Assembly: GCA_964416425.1 (NCBI GenBank)
Contig: CAYQEC010000041.1
Location: forward strand, 1 to 16,961
Direction of reading: 5' to 3'
From: CAYQEC01 sp964416425
GTDB taxonomy: Bacteria > Actinomycetota > Acidimicrobiia > Spongiisociales > UBA5794
Length of the DNA stretch: 16,961 nucleotides
The stretch's first letter is position 1, and every line of letters begins with the position of its first letter. Both the position numbers and the translations under genes were made by a program. Shown one piece after another: positions 12,472 through 16,961 of the stretch. The notes under the pieces are model-generated. The model had not been told where the DNA came from. It was given only the letters and a program-made list of their open reading frames with translations, and did not search any database.

Positions 12472-13737
12472 TCAGGGTCGGTTCGATTCGAGCCGGTAGA
12501 GGGTCTCGCCGGCCTTGGGAAGCATCAGGATGCCGTCGTCCTCCCGGCCGGCGTAGGCGGCGGGGTCGATCGTGGCCAGGTCCCGGTAGGCGAGGTTGAC
12601 GGCCTCGCACCGCTCCGGCGGGATCGCCGACGCCAGCGACACCCGGATGCGCGGTGTTTCCACCCCGTCTCGGTAGGTCCCGATCCCCTTGACGTGGGTG
12701 GAGTGGGCCAGCACCGCCCACGGGAATCCGGCGAACCGGTCCCACTGGGCCAGGTAGTAGTCGCGGACGTGGTAGCCGATGTGCTCGATCACCTCGCCGT
12801 GGGTGGCGGAGAACTCGGTGATGTGGGGGGCGTAGAGGATGACCTCGCCGCCGTCGGCCACCACCGGCTCCACCTTGTACATGGCCTTGGCGCCGGTCCA
12901 CAGGTCGCCGTACATCGGAGGCACCACCGCCAGCACCTGGCGGAACGGGTGCGGGACGTACCGCACGTGCACCTGGGCCGACAGCTTGGCCGCCTGCTCC
13001 CACGCCGCCCGTACCGGCCCCAGGTAGAGGCCGGCAAGCCCGTCGTCGGCCACCACCATGCACATCGCCGCCGTCGGGGTGGGGATGAACGAGGCGGCCC
13101 GCTCGATCGCCTCCCGCACCGGGGTGCCGCCGACACCGATGAGTTGGTAGCTGGTCTCGAGGGCGCCGAGCCAGTGGGTGAAGTCGATCACCTCGGGACC
13201 GCCCACCCCGGGGAAGAAGTACTTGTTGCCGCCGGAGAAGCCCACGATCTCGTGGGGGAACACCGGCCCACACACCACCAGCAGGTCGTACTCGAGCACC
13301 GCCCGGTTGATGCGCACCGGCACCTCCACCGCGAGGCGCCCCTCGCTCAACTCCCCCGCCTCGGCGGCAGGGATGGCGCCGATCGTCACGAAGGTGTCGG
13401 GGAGGTCCCAGCGGTGGTTGAAGATCCCCACCCCCGCGTAGCGCCCGGCCCGGTCGGAGGGGTCGATGCCGAGCAGCGCGTCGATGGCGGCGTCGTCCAG
13501 CAGCGGATGGGTGCCGAGCGCCACGACGAAGTCCATGCGGGCGACCACCCCGGCGAGTTGCTCGTGCAGCAACCGGAACATGAGCGGCATCGGGGCGGTA
13601 CGGGTCCCGTCGGGGATGACGAACAGCACCCGCCGACCGGCCAGGTCCCAGGAATCGGCGAGGCCCGCCAGCAGCGCCCGCACCTCGTCCTCGGCGAGGC
13701 GCCGGTTTGCATTTCCGGCCCCCGTCACCTCTACCAT
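12472..13737 (-). CDS. LarA-like nickel-pincer racemase / epimerase family protein
   Basis: A 421-residue cytoplasmic protein of the lactate racemase (LarA) family, which uses a nickel-pincer nucleotide cofactor to move hydride on 2-hydroxy acids or sugars. Key positions match LarA of Lactobacillus plantarum by motif and spacing. Asp43 and Arg46 (PDGTR) match Asp72/Arg75, His77 (ALGTHPLL) matches His108, and His162 and Lys172 (PHEIVGFSGGNK) match His174/Lys184. His188 (DFTHWL) matches the nickel ligand His200; the gaps of 10 and 16 residues are exact. The substrate may not be lactate. The ATG at 13737 has AGGA six bases upstream; a GTG directly before it is an alternative. The open frame extends further but has no family homology there. 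Cofactor genes larB, larC and larE are not in the window. It diverges from the ABC operon. Confidence 0.85.
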   Translation of the reverse strand: MVEVTGAGNANRRLAEDEVRALLAGLADSWDLAGRRVLFVIPDGTRTAPMPLMFRLLHEQLAGVVARMDFVVALGTHPLLDDAAIDALLGIDPSDRAGRYAGVGIFNHRWDLPDTFVTIGAIPAAEAGELSEGRLAVEVPVRINRAVLEYDLLVVCGPVFPHEIVGFSGGNKYFFPGVGGPEVIDFTHWLGALETSYQLIGVGGTPVREAIERAASFIPTPTAAMCMVVADDGLAGLYLGPVRAAWEQAAKLSAQVHVRYVPHPFRQVLAVVPPMYGDLWTGAKAMYKVEPVVADGGEVILYAPHITEFSATHGEVIEHIGYHVRDYYLAQWDRFAGFPWAVLAHSTHVKGIGTYRDGVETPRIRVSLASAIPPERCEAVNLAYRDLATIDPAAYAGREDDGILMLPKAGETLYRLESNRP

Positions 13738-13757
13738 CACGAATCCTGCCTTCCTCC

Positions 13758-13792
13758 CCGCGGCGGGCCGGTCGAAACCCGGCCTCCCGCGG
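13758..13792 (-). promoter_or_regulatory. Strong hairpin in the leader of the LarA-like gene
   Basis: Arms at 13758-13771 and 13779-13792 form six plus six G/C pairs with two internal mismatches around a 7-base loop. On the minus strand the 3' arm ends CCGCGG directly before GGAGGAAGGCAGGA, the ribosome-binding region. It could affect translation or be a binding site. The rest of the 166-base divergent gap holds the promoters, which I could not place with confidence. Confidence 0.45.
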
Positions 13793-13903
13793 CGCCAAAG
13801 GTACACGCCGGGGGCGCCGGGACGGACGGCGGGGGGTGTTAGGCCGGCCCACATTTCCTGTCACAGGGAACCCATAGACTCGTCCACCGAGGGGGACGGC
13901 CTC

Positions 13904-14926
13904 ATGAGCCTCATTCACATCGACGACCTGTCGAAGCACTTCAAGGTCCTGAACCGGCGCGAGGGCCTGGGCGGCGCCTTCCGCGACCTGTTCTCCCGCG
14001 ACTACCGCACGGTCAAGGCCGTCGACGGCGTCTCGTTCGACATCGAGCCCGGCGAAATCGTCGGCTACATCGGCCCCAACGGAGCCGGCAAGTCCACCAC
14101 GATCAAGATGATGACCGGGATCCTCAAGCCGTCCGGGGGCACAATCCTCGTCAACGGCAAGGCGCCGTACGACAACCGGATCCACCAGGCGTTGGTGATG
14201 GGCGTCGTCTTCGGGCAGCGCACCCAGCTCTGGTGGGACCTGCCGGTGATCGAGTCGTTCAAAATCCTCAAGGAGATCTACAAGGTCGACCAGAGGACCT
14301 TCGACCAGCACATGACGATGTTCGACGAGCTGGTGGGCCTCTCGGCGCTCTACACCCGCCAGGTGCGCACCCTCTCGCTCGGCCAGCGCATGCTGTGCGA
14401 CATCACCGCCTCGTTCCTCCACAACCCGCGGGTCGTGTTCCTCGACGAGCCCACCATCGGGCTCGACGTCTCCGTCAAGGCCAAGATCCGCTCGGTGATC
14501 GAGGAGCTGAACCGCACCCGCAACACCACCATCATCCTCACCACCCACGACCTCGGCGACGTCGAGGCGCTGTGCCGGCGCATCATCATCATCGACGAGG
14601 GCAAGATCCTCTACGACGGCAGCATCGACAAGGTCACCGCCCTCTTCGGCGCCTACCGCACCCTCAAGGTGCAGATCGAGGGCTTCTGCGAGGAGACGCT
14701 CGATGCGATGCGCGACAGTCTCGCCGACCGTTTCGGCGCCGACCACGGCATCACCGTGGCCTGCCGGGAGGAGTTCTGGACCAACATCACCATCGACCAG
14801 GACCGCACCCCCCTGTCCGACGTGCTCACGTACGTCATGGGGACGTTCCCGGTCAACGACGTCCGCATCGTCGAGATCTCCATGGAGAACGTGGTGCGAC
14901 GGGTCTACGACGGGGCCCTGGAGTGA
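13904..14926 (+). CDS. ABC transporter ATP-binding protein (ABC-2 type, COG4586-like)
   Basis: A 340-residue ATPase that powers the two permeases encoded after it. Walker A is GPNGAGKST (57-65), the Q-loop region is FGQRTQLWWDLPV (103-115), the signature is LSLGQRM (157-163), Walker B is VVFLDEP (177-183), the D-loop GLDV is at 187-190, and the switch His is 215 (TTHD). The Q-loop sequence with WWDLP and the N-terminal insert FRDLFSRDYRTVKAV are typical of the uncharacterised COG4586 group, whose relatives in Synechocystis have been linked to methyl viologen export. About 100 C-terminal residues (after 240) form an accessory domain. The ATG has GAGGGGGA seven bases upstream. It overlaps the next gene by four bases, the arrangement expected for translational coupling. 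The signature LSLGQ replaces the usual LSGGQ, as is common in this group. Confidence 0.92.
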   Translation: MSLIHIDDLSKHFKVLNRREGLGGAFRDLFSRDYRTVKAVDGVSFDIEPGEIVGYIGPNGAGKSTTIKMMTGILKPSGGTILVNGKAPYDNRIHQALVMGVVFGQRTQLWWDLPVIESFKILKEIYKVDQRTFDQHMTMFDELVGLSALYTRQVRTLSLGQRMLCDITASFLHNPRVVFLDEPTIGLDVSVKAKIRSVIEELNRTRNTTIILTTHDLGDVEALCRRIIIIDEGKILYDGSIDKVTALFGAYRTLKVQIEGFCEETLDAMRDSLADRFGADHGITVACREEFWTNITIDQDRTPLSDVLTYVMGTFPVNDVRIVEISMENVVRRVYDGALE

Positions 14927-15711
14927 GGTCGTACCTGGCGGTCGCTCGCGGCTCGACCATGATCGGCATGGTCTACCGCTTCGGCTTCCTCGCCTCGGCC
15001 GTCGGCAACGTCATCTACCTCGGTGTCGCCTACTACCTGTGGAAGAGCGTCTACGCCGACTCCGCGGTCATCCGCGGCCTGACCTTCGACCAGACATACC
15101 TCTACGTCGCCCTCGGCAGCACCCTCTTCATCGTGCTCAAGACCTACATCGACTGGAGCCTGTCGAACGAGATCCGGGAAGGCATCGTCGCCATCTACCT
15201 GGTGCGGCCGGTCGACTTCCAGCTCTACATGCTGGCGTCCTGCGTCGGTTTCTTCCTCCTCAGCGTCACCACCGTGGTCGTCCCCACGGTCCTGCTCGTC
15301 GTCTTCGTCTTCCACGTGTCGATCCCGCTCAGCGCGCCGCTGGCGCTGCTGCCCCTCAGCCTGGTGTTCGCCTTCGTCCTCACCTTCTGCTTCGACTACG
15401 GGGTGGGGCTCTCCGGCTTCTTCACCGAGTCGATCTGGGGCATCAGCATCGTCAAGGACTCCCTGGTGCTGGTGCTCTCGGGGGCGCTGATCCCGCTGCA
15501 GTTCTTCCCGAACGTGATCCGCGACACGCTGCAATGGCTCCCGTTCCAGGCCGTCTACTACACCCCGCTCAGCCTGGTCACCCTCCCCGACGAAACCTGG
15601 CAGCACCTCGTACGGCTCGCGGTCCAGACCCTGTGGGTGGTGACGCTGCTCGCCGCCACCCGGCTCCTCTACCACCGGGCGGTCAAGGTGCTGCGGATCG
15701 CGGGAGGCTGA
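14923..15711 (+). CDS. ABC-2 permease, COG4587-like
   Basis: A 262-residue integral membrane protein with about six helices, the first of two permease subunits of this transporter. The GTG start overlaps the ATPase stop as GTGA, giving MRSYLAVARGSTMIGMVYRFGFLASAVGN; this fits the family's usual N-terminus, a short amphipathic segment before helix 1. LVRPVDFQLYMLA at about 93-105 is the conserved cytoplasmic segment after helix 2, where the homologous subunit has YFRPLNMMFYYVS. Two copies of this weak motif show the two permeases are distant relatives. The stop is two bases before the next ATG. Direction of transport is inferred as export from the ABC-2 class; the substrate is unknown. Confidence 0.88.
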   Translation: MRSYLAVARGSTMIGMVYRFGFLASAVGNVIYLGVAYYLWKSVYADSAVIRGLTFDQTYLYVALGSTLFIVLKTYIDWSLSNEIREGIVAIYLVRPVDFQLYMLASCVGFFLLSVTTVVVPTVLLVVFVFHVSIPLSAPLALLPLSLVFAFVLTFCFDYGVGLSGFFTESIWGISIVKDSLVLVLSGALIPLQFFPNVIRDTLQWLPFQAVYYTPLSLVTLPDETWQHLVRLAVQTLWVVTLLAATRLLYHRAVKVLRIAGG

Positions 15712-15713
15712 GC

Positions 15714-16517
15714 ATGGCGATCCGATCCCCCGCCGAGTACCTCCGCCTCTACTTCATCATCGAGGGGCAGTACATCAAGGCGCGCCTCCAGTACCGGGCC
15801 GACTTCATGATCAGCTCGGTCGGCATGGTGTTCTCGAGCCTGGCCACCCTCGGGGTGTTCGCGGTGCTGTTCAGCACGATCAGCGAGCTGGCCGGGTGGA
15901 GCTTCATGGAGATGGTGTTCATCTACGCCTTCTACATGGTGGCCATCTCGCCGATGCAGATCCTCTTCGACCAGTTCTGGTTCCTGCGCTTCGACGTGCA
16001 GCAGGGCACCTTCCTCAAGTACTACTTCCGCCCGCTCAACATGATGTTCTACTACGTGTCGGAGCGGTTCGACTTGAAGGGCCTCACCCAGCTCGCCCTC
16101 GGCATCGGCCTGCTCGTCTACTCGTCGGTCCAGCTCGGCCTCGACTGGACGCCGGGACGGATCGGGATCCTGTTGGTGACCGTGTTCAGCGCCTCGCTGG
16201 TGCAGATCTCCCTGGTGGTGACGGCGGCCTGCTCGGCGTTCTGGTTCATCAACTCGTGGCCGGTGCTGAGTCTGGCGTGGAAGATGCGCGAGTTTGCCCC
16301 CTACCCGATGACGATCTTCTCCGGGCTGATGCGCATCACCTTCACCTACATCCTCCCCATCGGGTTCGTCGCCTTCTTCCCGTCCCAGCTCTTCCTGCGA
16401 CCGGGGTCGGTGTCGGGGCTGGTGTGGGCGGCCCCGTTCGTGGGCATGGGGCTCTTCGCCGTCACCTACTTCGTGTGGACCCGGGGCGTCAACGCCTACA
16501 CCGGCACCGGATCCTGA
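15714..16517 (+). CDS. ABC-2 permease, COG3694-like (ABC2_membrane_6)
   Basis: A 267-residue, roughly six-helix permease, the second membrane subunit of the transporter. The ATG follows the previous stop by two bases and has GGGAGG about seven bases upstream, inside the preceding gene. Features of the family include the N-terminal EYLRLYFIIEGQYIKARLQYR amphipathic region, FDQFWFLRFDVQQGTFLKYY before helix 3, YFRPLNMM, and the late FAPYPMTIFSGLMRITFTYILP segment. With the ATPase and the COG4587-like subunit it would form a heteromeric exporter of lipophilic or cationic compounds, by analogy with related systems. The last gene of the operon, it ends in a hairpin shared with the convergent MFS gene. 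Confidence 0.88.
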   Translation: MAIRSPAEYLRLYFIIEGQYIKARLQYRADFMISSVGMVFSSLATLGVFAVLFSTISELAGWSFMEMVFIYAFYMVAISPMQILFDQFWFLRFDVQQGTFLKYYFRPLNMMFYYVSERFDLKGLTQLALGIGLLVYSSVQLGLDWTPGRIGILLVTVFSASLVQISLVVTAACSAFWFINSWPVLSLAWKMREFAPYPMTIFSGLMRITFTYILPIGFVAFFPSQLFLRPGSVSGLVWAAPFVGMGLFAVTYFVWTRGVNAYTGTGS

Positions 16518-16534
16518 GGCGCCGGTCGCCTCAG
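16514..16534. terminator. Bidirectional hairpin holding the stop codons of two convergent genes
   Basis: CTGAGGCG (16514-16521) and CGCCTCAG (16527-16534) form a perfect 8-bp stem with a 5-base loop. The TGA of the ABC permease (16515-16517) lies in one arm and the TGA of the minus-strand MFS gene (16531-16533) in the other. No T run follows on either side. Confidence 0.6.
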
Positions 16535-16961
16535 GGGCGGCCAACCTCCGCCGACGACCGCGACCCGCGGCCCGCCACCCACCACACCAGCGCCCCACAC
16601 AGGAGGGCGGCGACGGCGCCGGTCCCGAGCCCGACTCGGGGGTCGATGTGCTCCCCGAGCCAGCCGACGATCGGCCCGCCGATCGGGGTGGAGCCGAGGA
16701 AGGCGACGGTCCACAACCCCATGACCCGGCCCCGCATCTCGGGCGACGCCGTGAGCTGCAGGGTGGCGTTGCCGAGGGCGATGAACGAGATGCTCGCCAC
16801 CCCCACCATGAGCAGCGCCACCAGTTCGAGGATCAGGTTGGGAGCGACAGAGGCGACGAGGGTGGTAGCGCCGAGCGCCACCGCCCAGAACGAGAGGGGG
16901 CCGATTCCCCGCTTCCCCGACCCGGCGACACTGAGGCCGCCCACCACCGCGCCCAGGCCCA
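16531..16961 (-). CDS. MFS transporter, C-terminal part (5' end outside the window)
   Basis: The last 142 or so residues of a major facilitator superfamily protein; the gene continues past the right edge. About four helices are visible. The segment GNATLQLTASPEMRGRVMGL, followed by TPIGGPIVGWLGE, is characteristic of the MFS_3 / EntS-like group of exporters (the loop between helices 10 and 11). The reading frame is open to the edge of the window (GLGAVVGGLSV at the border), so no start can be given. It is convergent with the ABC operon and they share a terminator hairpin. The substrate is unknown; relatives include siderophore and drug exporters. Confidence 0.85.
   Translation of the reverse strand, partial: GLGAVVGGLSVAGSGKRGIGPLSFWAVALGATTLVASVAPNLILELVALLMVGVASISFIALGNATLQLTASPEMRGRVMGLWTVAFLGSTPIGGPIVGWLGEHIDPRVGLGTGAVAALLCGALVWWVAGRGSRSSAEVGRP

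Noticed and set aside
13738..13854. Upstream start of the LarA-like gene at 13854
   Set aside because: The extra residues are Gly/Arg/Pro-rich, coincide with the leader hairpin, and precede a better ribosome-binding site at the ATG of 13737.
12278..14746. Open frame of 822 codons on the minus strand across the LarA-like and ABC ATPase genes
   Set aside because: It is antisense to the ATPase and frame-shifted relative to the LarA-like gene, with low-complexity acidic and Gly/Arg-rich composition. Only its last 45 residues look protein-like and are listed as a possible remnant.

Overview
This window is a piece of a high-GC, Gram-positive-type chromosome, most likely from an actinobacterium and possibly an Acidimicrobiia-like lineage. 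The reasons are strong G/C third-position bias, many GTG starts, lipoproteins with long Thr-rich linkers, an exported protein with three S-layer-homology modules that each carry a Cys pair, and several actinobacterial-style transporters. The lineage is inferred from style; no rRNA or other marker gene is present. All genes look like ordinary chromosomal genes. I see no phage, transposase, CRISPR, tRNA or rRNA.

Layout: (1) 1-314 holds intergenic palindromic repeats, then a small two-helix membrane protein on the minus strand (315-1031). (2) 1354-6187 is a three-gene minus-strand operon. In transcription order it encodes a 220-residue membrane protein, an MFS transporter and a 965-residue membrane-embedded patatin-like protein. 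The first gene is a paralogue of the N-terminal membrane domain of the patatin-like protein. (3) A divergent aldo/keto reductase (6315-7274) is followed by an exported SLH protein with a possible SGNH-like C-terminal domain (7395-8729). (4) 8730-9375 is a dense array of palindromic repeats. (5) Two minus-strand lipoproteins act on peptidoglycan: an Amidase_3 (9376-10263) and an M15 peptidase (10385-11278). (6) After more repeats (11336-11540) comes a minus-strand pair, an Xre-type regulator and a four-helix membrane protein (11570-12180), preceded by two matching operator-like dyads over the promoter. (7) A LarA-like nickel-pincer racemase-family enzyme (12472-13737, minus) diverges from a three-gene ABC-2 transporter operon (13904-16517, plus). 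(8) A partial MFS exporter runs off the right edge.

The items most worth following are the operon that pairs a patatin-like protein with a free copy of its own membrane domain, the two-type palindromic repeat family whose stems vary in sequence but keep pairing, and the twin operators of the Xre regulator. Much of the window is devoted to the cell envelope: patatin-like lipid hydrolase, S-layer-type protein, two wall hydrolases and three transport systems.
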